Shown here: positions 47,497-60,840 of the stretch, one piece after another
Layout of the letters: every line of letters begins with the position of its first letter
How positions within the stretch are numbered: position 1 is the stretch's first letter
Assembly (NCBI GenBank): GCA_009823395.1
Contig: CM020515.1
Span: forward strand, 15,623,989 to 15,687,988
DNA: 64,000 nt
Direction: 5' to 3'
Source: Thamnaconus septentrionalis
Lineage: Eukaryota; Chordata; Actinopteri; Tetraodontiformes; Monacanthidae
Notes under the pieces: model-generated
Told to the model about the DNA's origin: nothing
What the model saw: the letters and a program-made list of their open reading frames with translations, nothing else
Databases searched by the model: none
Made by a program: the position numbers and the translations under genes

Positions 47497-49765
47497 CTGA
47501 GGGCAACTTGCGTTTTCAGTTACACAAAGATGACTTTGATGTTTCACATACAATCTTTCTTAAAATAAAGCCTGTTTGACTTGAAATGTCCTTACTGAGT
47601 GTTTTTGTATAGATTGTGAGTATTAAACTGTCTGTGTCTAGTCAGAGGTGCACACCATCCAGAAACAACTTTTCAACATGAAGCGTCTCAAAATAACAAT
47701 ATGGTGGTTGTGCATTTCTGAGCAGCAGAGGATTTTTCAGATTTTGACCTTGCAGAAAAGTGCATTCACTCCATTTTTGTTCCAGCAGTTATGGATGTTT
47801 CAAACTTTTTGTGTACAACCAGAAGTCCACAAAATCCTAGTCAGCCAGTTCCCTTAATAAAAGGTGTGTGTGCATTTCTTGACGAGGCCAGAATCACTGC
47901 ACATCTTTATTGCTATTTTGTTCCACTGCATGTCGAGAAGCTGCTGCTGGCAGCTGATGACCAAATATATGAAGCTGCGTTAAATGTCTAGATTTTGACA
48001 AAGAAAATTCCTCCTCAATGATGCCTCTCAAGTCTCTGTGTTTGCTGAAGTGCTACAAAGCTACGGTGTTGCGCGCTCCGGCGAGGTGCATGCTGATCTC
48101 GGCAGGCACGCACATCTCGCCGTGACACCGCCACGTTTGTTCTGCTCGCCTCCGGTGAGATTTCAACGCTCAGCCCGCCTCTCCCTTTGTTATTATCAAC
48201 TTGTGAAGATATATATACACACACACTCGGGCAGTCCGTCATAAATGTTTAATCAAGACGTCTGACGTCACGACAGATCATAATTCCACCTGCATGTTGC
48301 CTTTTTTAAAGGCTTATACATACCTCTGTCTCTCTTTACGGCCTTAAGAGTGGAAAAATGAAAGTCACACATATAAAATGTGGACCTTCAGCCTTGCCTC
48401 AGCAAGTCCTGATTGTCTATCGTGACCCCAGCAGTCAATTCTTTACACTTTGATCTCCTATCCAACCAATGCCAGTGGACACAGAGATCTGAAAACTACA
48501 GGCTTTGTTCCGATTGCTGGTTGTTGGGTTTTTTTTGTTTTTTTTTTAGGTTTAACACTCGTCTCTAAGGAGTCAGACAATCAGATTTTCTCTTCCGCCC
48601 TGTAATTGGCTGATCATTTTCCACCGTTTTGCGCTCTCGTCTTATTAACAGTAATTTTATGCCCTCATTCTTTTTCTTGTCTTTGAATCATCAGACAGAC
48701 GGAGACGCTAAACGGCCTCAGAGACGGTGACACCTCTCGACTCAGAGCACCTCATCATCATCACTTAAGAAAGAGGAAAGGCCAGCGATGGGATTGATTT
48801 TCACATCAGGTAAGTTTGGGCACGGCCATGAGTCACCGCTGACAGACACCTGTGCAGCCTCAGCTCTCTATTGATTTTGCACCAGACGGGAAAACTCCGT
48901 CCCGGCTCCCAGCAGAGCAACCAGTTTGCATTTTGCATGAGGGTGTAACGAGTGAGGTTCATCTCACACTGCAGAGTAACTGGGGGGTGACTTCAGGCAA
49001 TTACGCACCTTAATTCTGAGTCGAGCGTGCACGGCTCTCCAGTTCACTCCGGTAGGTGCTTTTACTTCACCGTCGTTTCGGCTAAAGGGCGTCTCGGTGC
49101 AGGCTGCCGCCTCCACTCGCTCTGTCGCCTCTAAAATGCCGCATCCGCTTTGCTTCGTTTGGTGTGCAAAGTGCCGCCTCAGCTTCCCTGCAATGACAAC
49201 TTGAAAAGTAAAAGGAATTTAGAGCAAAGCAATGTGGCAATTTATGCTTTCCGCTTTGAGGTAAACACTTCTCTCTTTTTTTTTAAGGAAAAAAAAAAAA
49301 AGGCTGCTGGCTTCCGAAAGGATTATTATGATGATAAGTAACACAAAAAATCTAAAAGGTACACGGAGGTGAAGGTGAAACCGCTCATAAAGTGCCGCTG
49401 CCTTTCTTTGGCTCTTTGTTGTTGGAGGTTTTGTTTATTTGTAATCTGCACCCACGGAAGTCACTCCCGTTTTAAAAACAACAGCGTTTAATCAGTGCGA
49501 AAGGTTCAGCATCTGCCTCTGTTTGCCTTCTAAGACCATTAACCGTCATTTATTACTCACTGAAGAGGGCCGTAAGACCGTTTACAATCAGGGGGGCGAG
49601 CGACAACCTGGTGGAAGCGTCTGCAAACGCTGCGACACTTCAAGTTTTTAGAGACTCAGAGCCTCATAAAGACGCAGCAGCCTTCACTCCCACGCCATCG
49701 CACGGATGTAGAAACAAGAAGTTGGTTTTGTGTGTGGTACAAAAGCAGTTTTTAAGGAGGTTTTC

Positions 49766-49779
49766 CCACTAGAGGGGGC
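49766..49779 (+). promoter_or_regulatory. CTCF-like motif
   Basis: CCACTAGAGGGGGC matches the CTCF core CCACNAGRKGGCRS except for one base. It lies 2.7 kb upstream of the hs3st2 start codon. Motif match only. Confidence 0.3.
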
Positions 49780-50770
49780 GGAGCTCAACCTCATGTCCTC
49801 CATCATGGTGTGTGTTGTTTAGGGTGTTCAGAGGGAAAAAGGACAAAAGTAGATGCCAAAACTTTTGTTGTAGAAAAAAAGTAGAAAAGCTAACAAGATG
49901 GTTTTGGTTGACCACCACTACACCACTACATCGGGTCGTGTTTGCATGTGGACAACCTCCACGGCTAACCTTAGCCTAGCCGTTCAGGTTAGCACAATGA
50001 CTTCAGTGCTGCGTGGTGTGTTATAGTTGTTGGGCAGGAGAAGAGGCAAACACACACAAAATCCTCTCTCAACACACATTTTTCCTTCAGTGATTTTCAA
50101 AACATTTGCATTGCAAAGAAAAGTGTGAGGCAGCCAAAAAAGAAAAAAAAAGTATTCATTCTTAATTCACCAAACAAGAACGAGTGTCCTTCACTGCAAA
50201 GTTTGAGCTGAAAAAAGCAGATGTGGAAAACTAATTTTGGAAGTTTACATTTGCTGTTTTTTATTTGGCCGATTCTTTTTTTTCTGACTCGTGTGAAACC
50301 TTGAGAGGTTTTTTTTTCCATCATAATCTGCCCACGTTTGTTTTTGCAGTGGGTTTGTGTGTGTGATGTATAAGCTTTCTGAAAATTGGCAATCAGCCGT
50401 CCTCGGTGGTTCTCTTCTCTCCCAGTAACCTGCCAGTGACTTGCAAAGGCAGGTGGCAGCCGCTGGAACTGCGGCTCCCTCTTTAAGTCGGCTCACACAG
50501 ACCGGCGGCTAAAGAGGCCCGTCCGAAACACTTTGCTTCCCCCTCAGACGACCCGCCGCCTCTCAGCTCCCTTCGCCCCCTTCGCTCGGTGAAAGCTGAA
50601 CTTTTTCCCTCGGAACAGAATGTGAGGACGGTGAACTGTGGGAGGCTTCGCTGCGTTGTATTCCGTTAGGAAGAGAGAATCTGTAAAGTTGTGGAGTCGA
50701 CCAAAACCAAAACAGATGATTGACAGCAGCCATAAGGAATAATTCAATCGCAACTGACCAGGATGGAAAG

Positions 50771-50808
50771 TAATACTACTACTACTACTACTACTACAAC
50801 TACTAAGA

Positions 50809-50848
<40 letters not shown>

Positions 50849-50852
50849 TAAT
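50771..50852. repeat. (ACT)n-(AAT)n compound microsatellite
   Basis: About eight ACT/TAC triplets, a short interruption (ACAACTACTAAGAGT), then about twelve AAT triplets. It directly precedes a SINE tail. Confidence 0.95.
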
Positions 50853-50995
50853 GCCCTGCGATGAACTGGCGACTTGTCCAGGGTGTCACCCTGCCTTTGC
50901 CCTAAGACAGCTGGGATAGGCTCCAGCAGACCCCCGTGACCCTGAATTGGAATAAGCGGGTATAGAAGATGAATGAATGAATGATGAATAATGAT
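50853..50995 (+). mobile_element. 5'-truncated SINE/LINE tail
   Basis: GCCCTGCGATGAACTGGCGA, then TTGTCCAGGGTGTCACCCTG, and later AGCTGGGATAGGCTCCAGCA are the familiar 3' tail shared by fish tRNA-derived SINEs and their partner LINEs. It ends in a short GATGAATGAATGAATGATGA repeat. The tRNA head and central domain are missing. Confidence 0.8.
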
Positions 50996-52024
50996 AATAA
51001 TGAACAAAATCCCAATTTTATTATTTTTTTTATTAACGAGTCTCAGCTTACAAAACATTGAGTGGCGCTCCAACGAGAAGCTTTGTGCTTTTTCTATTGG
51101 TTCTTTTCCCCCTGAAGGACAAGTGAAGTAACTCCAACTAAAGTTGGAAAACATTCCATTTCGTGTCTCAGCATCTTTTGAGCATCTGTCGGCAGCAGAG
51201 ACTCGGGAGCGAGTCTGTTTCTGTTCGTTGTGCACTTCGACGTGTAAACATTCAGGATGCTTGTGTTTGTTTTCCATGAGGATGTTTTCCCAATGCGGGT
51301 GAGCACACAGGAACTCCCACAATTCCTTCTGTTCCTGTTTCATCTCTGACTCCTCCCCAACAAGCAGCCCAGAGGCTGAGCCGATTTTTCCGCAGATGGC
51401 TTATTTAAAAATTAAACGTTTCTAATGTGCAATTTGTCAACGAGTTCCTCCCGTAATTAGCGAGGAAAAACCCACAACGACGACGTCCCGATTTCCCGCC
51501 ATTGATCGTTCAAGAGGAGCGTTTTGTTGGCGGCTACGTGCGAGCTGCAGGCTGCAGTACGTTCTGGAAATGATTACTTATTTTTTTGGTTTGTTTGTTT
51601 GTTGCAGGTTTAAAGAGGATTTCTGCTGCGCGTCGACTCTCTGCGTGACAGATAAGAAACTGCAGGAAACGTCGAGTGGGAGTTTGCCGAAAAAAATCCC
51701 CCATCGCTGTCAATCTTTTTTCTTCTCTTTTTTGAAAAAGGGGAAAGACACTGCAGCTATTGTCTCTTTATGTTAGTATTTTTTCTCAAGTTTTCCTACC
51801 ACAGCCTTGAGTGCGACACATAATTCGAGCCCTATAACGCCGGGCTCTCCGACACGGAGTGGGTGGAATAACTTAAATGTTGTCAAGTCCGGATATCACA
51901 CTGACGTCCTGTAATCTCTGTACAGCGGCGGCTAAATGAGCCGAAAAATAAAAGAGAAACATCCCCGGTACCCTTGGTGGCGCTATGTAGGACGGCTGCA
52001 CTAGAAGAAAGGGAAGGTGTTTTA

Positions 52025-52038
52025 TTACCAGGGGGCGC
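52025..52038 (+). promoter_or_regulatory. CTCF-like motif
   Basis: TTACCAGGGGGCGC matches the CTCF core CCACCAGGGGGCGC at 12 of 14 positions. A weaker related string (CCCTTGGTGGCGCT) lies about 50 bp upstream. Motif match only. Confidence 0.35.
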
Positions 52039-54737
52039 TGTGCTGCTCTGTGCTGCTTTGCAGAAGCCTGGCAAGGTTGTTTAACTCTCGGCGGCTTATA
52101 TCAGCGCTAAGGAAGAAAAAAGAAGAGGGAAGATTATTTGGATCCCTGGGGGATAAAACTCTCTGCTGGAAACTGGAGCTTCAGCCGAGTAGCAGCAGCC
52201 GGCGGAGAGACGGTGTGGCTTTAGCAACAAGGAGTCGGCACGAGTCAAATGAAACAACTCTTTTCTGTATTTTAAGGTGTCAATTTGATTGTTGTATAGG
52301 CTGATGTGTGTTGGTGTGAAGAAAATGAACTATTTGGAGAGAATTGCATCTTTTCGGGGGAGTTCACTGATAGGCTGCAGACACATTGTGAATATTTCAT
52401 AATATGAGATCCTTGAGATGTCTTCCTCTAAGTCAGTGGTAATGAAATACTGAATCTAATATCTTACTGATCAATATCTGGATGCTTCTTGAATGCAACA
52501 AGCCCATATTTATACTGCTTTTGGGAAAGCAAAGCTGTTTTTTATGGTCGCAGGTATCTAAAGACAAGCTCCCTCAGTAACTGATATCAGTGCATTAATA
52601 CCTCCAGGTTTAACTTCAATAACCCTCCTTTTCTCCATATCTGTTGCCGTGCAGGAGCTTCTCCTCTGCTCACAGTTCATTCATCCCTTCCTGCTGCTCG
52701 CGTTGATTCCTTCCTTAATACGCTCCCACTCTAAGTCACGCAAGACAAAATCCAGCCCGCACTCCCGGCGCGCTCACTACTCCGGAGGTTATCTGAAGTT
52801 AATGTGAGGCTCCCGCAGCAAGACTTAATCAAACCGCGCGGGGATTCTTGCAAAAGTGCCGGCTATTGAGGACAAATTTTTGCAAAAGAGGAAAGTAAAA
52901 AGAGGAGGAATTTCAGTCGCCATTAGCAGCTGGTTGTCTAACTCGGGGTCTCACGCTGTTATAGAAACCTTACTGAATTATCTAGAGTGGAATTAGCATC
53001 AGGAATGGAATTTATCTTGTTCAACAGTCTGAACAGGACAGCATTTTTAAAGGTTACTAGATCCTCAATCCTGCAACATGTGCAATGCAACTTTCATGTA
53101 TCTTGTGTGAGGAATTGTTGATCTTTCAATATTTTTTCACCTTGAAATGGTTTCTTTTATGACTCAGTGGGTGCTGGGAGTAGGTGGAGCTTATGTGTGC
53201 CTATGGATTTCAAGACACACACTTGCTGAATGACTCAGTGGCTCAGACGATTCACAAAACCTGTTTCCCTTTGGTCAGTGACTCACATAATCTTGAATCA
53301 GTTAAAAAGAATCGATCGAGTGCCGACTGGTGTTGCTCCTCTCACTATTCATGTGAGAATTGATCCTGTCACATCAATCAATGCTTTAAATGGACACATT
53401 TGCTATGGAAAGCATCGCAGTGTCCAGTCAGTCTGCATAACACCATCATGCTGAGTTTTGCTGCATGTTTGCAGTCGGCAGCATGATCCCAGACAGATGT
53501 ATTTTGTTTTTTGCAGAGAACAGAGAAAAAGGCAGCAGCGCTTTTGAAGCTTGTCGCTTTTTAAAGTGCTTTAATTCTGACTGCTTTCTACTTTATGCTT
53601 TATTGTAGTCACCTTTTCCCCCTCTGTCTGTCTTAGTTTGCCGTCAATCCGCCGAGAACAGACAAGATGCGCTGCAAAAAACAAACAAACATGGGCAACA
53701 AAAGCCGAGTGCAGTCGAAAAGGCCGTTGAACAGCAGGTTACCTCTCTTTTCAGGCACCGCGCTGCCGGCTAATTGCTGCTGACATTTTGCTCTTGTTGT
53801 CGTTTCAATCAGAAGTGATCTGATGAATCGCCTCCCTTTGTCTCCCTCACAAAAGGAGACATGTTTGGGAAATGCCATCCTCTCCTCGTGCCTCCGATGT
53901 TCCACCAAATGGTCTCATTATCTCACAGTTTGCCGCGGCGGAGCTGAGCGGTCTACGTCAAACGCGGCAAATACTTCCAATTCCGTCCGGTGGGGCTAAA
54001 AGTCAAGTGCCACTGATTTGGCTGCCGGCAGGTTGACGGGAGGGAGAGAGATTCAAAAGTCAGGAGGAACCTCTGAGATTGAAATCAGTTCCAACTTGTT
54101 GTTGTCTGACCTCTGACGGGGAAGAAATCTTCTGCTATGACTGTTTTGTTTTTCACTTGCTGGTGATCAACAGCAGGGTCACTTCTGAGGAAGCAACCTT
54201 ATTTCTCTACCTCGGGTCAACAGCAGCCCAGGACGTGGATCTGCTTGTGAGTTTACCTAACAAAAGTGTAGTGAGTAGTCAGAAAACTGGGATTCACAGG
54301 AACTCTGAAGTTTCACCAGATGCTCCGTCATGGCTGCAGCCATCTGGAAAATCTGGGGGTGGAGGGTTGTTGGGGGGGAGGCATGTAGGATTTAGGACTT
54401 CTGCTCTAACCAGATGTCAGAGCACGACTCAGCAGTTCTGCCGGGGTCAGATGATGCAGTATGGTAAGCATCCAGGCTCTCGATGTGGAACCACATCAGT
54501 GGACAAACTGATGGGAGATTACTCCCACAGGGAATTTAACCTGGCCTACACATAAACAAAATGATAACGATATTCCCAATATTTAACCCTCATCTTTCTC
54601 AGAATTAGCCTAGGGGCGTTGCTGTGTTAGTTTTTACCTGAATGTTTTGGCTGTTAAGGGTCCCATATTTTGTCTTGTCCAATACTAATTTGTCAGCGGT
54701 GCTGCTCCAATCAAATAGGTCCAAAAATGGTAAACAG

Positions 54738-54870
54738 CATCTTTAGCCCTCTGTTTACAGCTTCCCTCTGTTTGCAGTTTACAGCTTCCTGCTGCTTTTA
54801 ACCTTCAACATGGACAAAAACAAGGTTCAAGGCTCTGAATGGGCCCAGCCTACATATAATTTTTAATTTC
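54738..54870 (+). repeat. Copy of the unclassified dispersed repeat
   Basis: TTTAGCCCTCTGTTTACAGC at about 54743-54762 is followed by a second partial copy of the same landmark (CTCTGTTTGCAGTTTACAGC) and by GACAAAAACAAGGTTCAAGG, which also occurs in the 58.3-kb copy. A further fragment (CATTTAGCCCTTTGACTTCT) lies at about 54941. Confidence 0.45.
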
Positions 54871-55186
54871 TGTATAAACAATTATAACTATTTAAAAAAA
54901 AAAACTCTAGAGATCTCCAGAAAATGTTTCATTTAGCCCTTTGACTTCTTGCCAAGAAGTCTAGTTGGGGATGAAAGCAGAAAGTGAAAAAACAAGAATG
55001 CATATCAAGAACAAAACCAAAGATGTGCATAAAGTCGCAGAATTCAAAGGAGGATTCAAATTCCAACTTCAGTTCAAAGTTATAATTCTGCTGTGGATGT
55101 GATCCTTATTAAGCATGCAACAACATTTCATTCATTCAAAATCCCTTCTTCCTCTCAAACAAAACAGGTGGTCCACCTGAGGAGGA

Positions 55187-55187
<1 letters not shown>

Positions 55188-55217
<30 letters not shown>
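55188..55217. repeat. (CAG)n trinucleotide repeat
   Basis: Nine CAG units with one CAA interruption. No coding context supports a poly-Gln tract. Confidence 0.9.
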
Positions 55218-57913
55218 TCCGGCTCAAAGTGTGTGAAACATGGAGCCAAAAGGCCGAGGATTAACCCAGTCAAGTGTCGGGACTTTAATTACATCAAACA
55301 GAGGGAGAGTGGGGAAAAAAAAGAAAAAAGTCAGTGTTGGGCTGTTTCAATGCGGCTCATTATTCGGCATTACTCGCACAAACATTAGTGCGTTAATCCG
55401 CCTCCCTTATGGATCCCGCACAGCACTAAAGCGTATCTATTATTGAAGCGTGAGGGGGAATTTTTAGAGCACTCTGAATTTCTGCCATATTCATAATTCA
55501 TGTCGGAATCCTTCTTGGTCTCGTCTACATATTCAGAACTCATTTGCGCGACTCCGGGAGGACTTATGGCTCTCATCCTGCGGGATTCTGCTCTCGGTAA
55601 ATCTTCTCATTGCGATTTTGGGAGGACATTTGGGGGTTTCTACCGGCGGACCTCCGGGGAAAATAAAACCCAGGAACAATTTAATTGAATGACTTGCAGG
55701 CATCTCTATTGTCTCTTTCATTAAATAAAGCAGATGCAGATGAGCTGGAGTCTTTATCAGCATAAAAACTCCAAATCGGCGCATGAGTGTTTCATTTCAG
55801 CCAACTTGATTGTTGCAAATCGCGGCGGGTGTTCAATTTTGGGTCTGGTTTGTGTTTGACAGAGGGCTGAGTCTGCAGCCGGAGCAGAGGGAGAAGCTCT
55901 GCACAGAGCCGCCGTCTGTCAGAGGAGATAGCACTGCCGTCATACAGAGGGAGGGAAAATAGTGGGGATTGGGGAGGGGAGAGGTGGGCTTCAATCACTC
56001 ATCGCACCGGTTTCTACCGGAGCGCGGAATCGGGATCACAAATAATGAAAAAAAAACAAAAAAAAACAACGTCCCCGGATGCTTAAAGTGCAGAAACAGG
56101 AAATGTTTTTGTTTTTTTCTGGGGTGATTTGTCAGAGTTTGGTGCCGCCGACAGAAGTGCCAGGTTTCCGCTTGCAGAGATCCTGTGTGACCACGAGATC
56201 AGAGGTGTCGGCTTCATTTGACACTTTTGTTGTGTTTCCTGTGATTCTTCGTGTTTGTGTTTTTTTTCTTTTGAAGAATGGAAACTGCTAAAGACGACAG
56301 AAGAAAAATCCACAAAAGTAAAAGTAGAAAAAGTTATTTTGAAATACTAGTTGAATTGCTCTAAAGTGCTGCATCAAAATCCATCCTGAGAATCTTGCAC
56401 ATCCATCTTGACAACCTCTGGTAGAAATCTTTTTTTATGATCAAAACTGGATGTTTCCAGTTTTCACAAAGGAAACAAACAAAACTTTCCCATTTACTGT
56501 TTGTTTAGTGTCTCTGTGAGCCACATAAGTTCATCCTTCTCCATCATGTATTATTTCTTATCTGATGGACAAAACATCCATGACAAATACATTATTTAGC
56601 ATAAGCAAAAGGCGAAACCGTGGATTTAATTATACATTGAAGTAAATGCATATTTGAGTTCTCCTTTTTCATTTCATGTTTTCAACTTTCCAGCGTCTTC
56701 ACCACTGTTAGATGAATCTGGTCGACAAAAAAAGAAAGAAAAAACTAAGACGCTCTGAATAATTTTTCAGCCACTCGCGGTTGATGAGCTGAGGTTTGAT
56801 TCCTCTGAACACAACTGTCAGGGAGTGTAAACTGTTAAAGACAGCGCCTGTGGGAGCGTCCCAGCAGTGATAAAGGTGGAGAGCTGACTTTTTTCCTTCC
56901 ACCTCAAATGTTTTGTTCTCAGAGAGGTGTAGAAACGTGACCGACTTCATTGTTTATTCAGCAGAGGTACTGTACAAATTACACACAATTCTTGTTTTCA
57001 CGTGAAAACAGGAGCTAAAAATAGGTAAAAGCGACTGTCAGAAGAAGACAGTCTTCAAAGACAGACTGCACAGCAGCGCTGTGTGCTGCTCTGTATATCA
57101 CACAGTGTTCAAAATTTGACGGCTCTCAAAGGAATCGGTGGGTGAAAAGACATCTGGTGGAAGTTCAAGTGGAGGATTTTCATCAGTGGTCGAATTTTGA
57201 CGTTTAGAATCGTCAAAGCAAAACTATTTGTTTTAATTTATCTTTTTCTTTTTTTGTCACAACTGAAAAAACTGAGACTGAGTGAAAAACACTTCATACT
57301 GGATCTTGGCAAGATGGATGCGCCAAAGACTTGAAAACATGAAAAAAGTTAGTGCCCAGTTGGGGGCACAATGATGACCATAAATTACTGCTAGACACAG
57401 GTGCAACTGATAATATTTCTGAGACTGAAATTTAATTTAGTGTTGCGGAAGAGACACAAGAGCAGCATCTGGAATATTGGTGACCGGACTGGAGCAGAAC
57501 CTTTATTAGTGAACACCTGTGTTAACTTTAAGCCACAAAGACAAGAGCGAGGACTGTGAAGCAGGAAGTTAGCATCCTCTAAAAAGTGGCAGTCTGCAGA
57601 AGCAACTGTTCTCCTTGCACTGGTTTAAAGACAACTTCCAGGCATTTGTCAGTCTGACCCTGCAGTTATAAAGTGCACAGCCAAAGGCCTTTGTTTGGAC
57701 TTTCTCTTCTTATGGCCGCATGAAAGTGCATGGCAGCCAAGTCTTACTCATGGCGGGGAAAAAGTGACTCTCATTGCTTCGAAGCGCAGCGGGGGGAGAA
57801 ATGTAGTTCTCCATCCTCCAATCTCTGTCAAGCTCAGTACATCCTGTTTGAAGGCGAGTAAGAGGCTCCAGATGATGGAGCTGAAACCGTCAGCAGAGCG
57901 TGAGGCTGTGATG

Positions 57914-57925
57914 CCCCCCCCCCCC
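57914..57925. repeat. Poly-C run
   Basis: Twelve consecutive C on the + strand. Confidence 0.9.
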
Positions 57926-58302
57926 AAACCCTGCGCAGAGGCTCCACTTCTCACCGCGCTGTGGTGTAAGGATGCTTTTTGAAGTTGAGTTGAAAGAGGA
58001 GAAATCTGCCGATGACTTCCACCGCCGCCACTGCCTCTTCTGTGAGTGGGCTGCCGGACTTGGACGGCCTATTGAGGATTCTAAATGCTTCATTATACTG
58101 GCCTGAACTGTCATGTTGAGGTTGGGTTCTCACTCAGATTGTCAGACTCTTTATAAAACATGAAGTATTTAAACTCTGATATTAATGGTGAACTCGCAGA
58201 AAGCTTCATCATCAAGCAACCTACAGATCTTTATTTTTCATCTCCGTATGGTCGTGTAATTCTTTCATTTTGGTTCAAAAACTCCCAAGATCTCCATTAA
58301 AC

Positions 58303-58560
58303 CGCACATTTAGCCCTTTGTTTACAGCATCCTGTCAACAAAAAGCTAGATATTGGCTTCATGCTAAAACTTGATGCTTTGGAGGACCTTCCACGTTTAG
58401 AAGCAGACAAAAACAAGGTGGTCTCAAAGGGTGGGGCCAAAACCTGGAAAGGTGTGGTTTGGGAGGGGTATCAGTGACATCAGTTGTGACATCACAAAGG
58501 GCTGTGCATTTCAGCAAACTGTTTGGTGAAACGCAGTTTGGACTTCTCTCACACATGTTT
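58303..58560 (+). repeat. Most complete copy of the unclassified dispersed repeat
   Basis: CATTTAGCCCTTTGTTTACA then GCATCCTGTCAAC begins near 58307. ACAAAAACAAGGTGGTCTCA follows at about 58408, TTGTGACATCACAAAGGGCT at about 58484, and GGACTTCTC near 58540. This copy has all landmarks used to recognise the family. Confidence 0.55.
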
Positions 58561-59796
58561 GCAGACTAAAGACGTAACAATAAAGACAGGATGGATTTGC
58601 GTCATATTGAATCTTTCATTCACTTTAAAATCCTTCTTAATGTCAAACTGATTATTGGATGAAAATTGGCCTTTTAAAGAGTCACGCAGGAAGATTTTTT
58701 TGTCTTGTTATCATCGAGCCAGTGGTAACATCTGTTGGATCACTGCATGAGTTGCCCTTTATTGCAGATATATTTTGCCTCCGCTGCCGTCCACCCAGCT
58801 TATCTGTGTTTCCTCCTCCTTCGTCTGCAACTCGCTCCACGCAGGGAAGCTCTCTTTTCGACCTTCGGCTTGTAAGAGAGTTGTTTTGCAGTCCTCGGGT
58901 GCAGGGGGAGGCTAAACGCTGTGCGTTTCATATTTAATCAGCTCCGTTTCAGCAAAAACAACGCTGGCCACCGGCCCTCGGAGAGCGCGGTGGGAGACCT
59001 TGGCGAGGCCGAAGCTGCTGAGAAAGACAAAGTAAAGCTCGCTAATTTGATGTCACTAACAATTAATTTTTACCCCGCCCACCTTCAAAAAAAAAAAAAA
59101 AAATCACCTCTGGAGGTTTGGGACAGGAGAGAACAGGCCGGCCGGTGCTGCAGGTGGTGTAGGATGGGGTGGGTGGAGGGAGACGGAGGCCGAGGGAGCA
59201 GCGGAGGAGTTTTGTGGGAGCAGCAGACAGCCAAGAGTCAGCAGCGCTAATGTGGGGTCTGAGTGTGTAACCTCGCTCTCAGTGTGCTCTGATTAAAGAA
59301 TGATTTATAGGCCTGCTGCGGAGCGTGCTCGGCAATCTGTCTCTCCGATGAGATTTTTTTTTTTTCGTTCCCTCTTCTTCTTCTCCTCTTCCTTCGAAGG
59401 TGCTGCTGGTTGGTAAATGGCGGCACCTTTGAGAGGATCCCTGGCGGACGATGTCGGCGGTGTCGGGAGCCATTCGCTGATCTAATCACGGAATCACGAG
59501 GGGAGCTGCTGCCACAGGTGCGCGCAGACAGACACACACGCTCGCGCTCGCCCGTCACCCATTGGTCTGCTGGAATGAATGTGGCGGCTGGCGGTGACAA
59601 AAAACACATTTGCATTTTCTCCCACGGAAAGGCGGCGACTGACATCTCGCCGCTTTCCTCCTCATTTGCATGTGAGCCGCCGAGACGCATTTGGGAGACG
59701 AGATGGAATTTGAAGGCCCCGCGTCGGATCTTTATCTTGCAGCGGAGCAGCGGCCAACAACGATTTAACCTCTGTGGATTTCCCTTGAGCGGCGTC

Positions 59797-59930
59797 AGTA
59801 GCCCTCTGTTTACAGCCTCCTGTTAGGTGTAGCTGACCTTCAACAAGATTCTGAGCAGAAACCAGCCTGAGATTTTTAGTTGGCTTCAGCCTGACATCCA
59901 CATAATTAACACAAAATTCAGACTTTTTTT
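59797..59930 (+). repeat. Partial copy of the unclassified dispersed repeat
   Basis: AGTAGCCCTCTGTTTACAGC then CTCCTGTTAGG begins at 59797, followed by GACCTTCAACAAGATTCTGA, similar to the 54.7-kb copy. The TGACATCACA landmark is not clear here. Confidence 0.4.
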
Positions 59931-60826
59931 TTCATATTTATAAGATCCAGTGGCATCATCCACTGATGGGACGACAAATAATTAAATTTGAGAGGAATAG
60001 CAAATTGAAACAATTTGCTTGTTAACTTTCTCTGCAGGTGACTCATAGTGGGTAAAAAGTGGTAAAAAAAAATAAATGCAAATTTCACCTTTGTTCTGGT
60101 AACTTTTTTCCTTCCGACAGGAAGTCAGTGCCGAGGGCTCAGACACGCCCATCAGCCACTAATAAATCCCCCCGGGGCTTAATCCTCCCTATCAAGCCGA
60201 GTCATGGCGCCGTTTGTCAGTCGTGCTGCGCGTCGTGTGCTGCTGTCTCCTCACAAAGAACACCTTCTCTTCCCCACCGCCTTGTTTTCTACACTCGGCT
60301 GCAGCTACCTGTTGAATTGTCACTGGCGGCGGCGGCGGCGGCGGGCGTCCGCAACCTACTTATTAAGCGGAGCACAAAACCACAACGCGTGATGTTTCCC
60401 AATTATCTTCCCCTGTTTACCCAATTACGTTAATTAGAATGCACTGTATTTACATAACCCACAACAAATAAGGCTTCCCGCTAAACCCATTATTAAGCCT
60501 CTGTGAATATAATTATGCTACCTTCTGCTGCCATTGTTACAGCTTGGCTACATTCAGGGGCAGGGAAAATAAATTAATATGTAAAGTGAATTGAGTGGGG
60601 AAAAAACAAAACTGTGGCAGATGAGCCTGTTTATTAGCATGAAATAAAAACAAAAATAACCAATTAAGGCAGAAAGGAAAAGGCCAGGCTCAGAGAGATG
60701 ATCTCTTAATGAAGTCAAAGAGGCGATAAACACTAATTAGGAAGTGAAACAGCGAGTTGTGGTTCAGGGGCGAAGGTTAAAAAGGTTCTATAATACAGAT
60801 ATTCAAAGACCCATTGGTCAGATTTA

Positions 60827-60840
60827 ACACCATCTAGTGG
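60827..60840 (-). promoter_or_regulatory. CTCF-like motif
   Basis: On the - strand CCACTAGATGGTGT resembles the CTCF core CCACNAGRKGGCRS, with differences at the 3' end. Motif match only. Confidence 0.2.

Noticed and set aside
54079..54555. 158-codon + strand frame
   Set aside because: No domain, no splice or promoter context, and Gly runs derive from a G-rich tract. The length is unremarkable for this window.
55188..55217. CAG repeat as a poly-Gln coding exon
   Set aside because: The surrounding frames are short, with no splice signals and no protein-like flanks.
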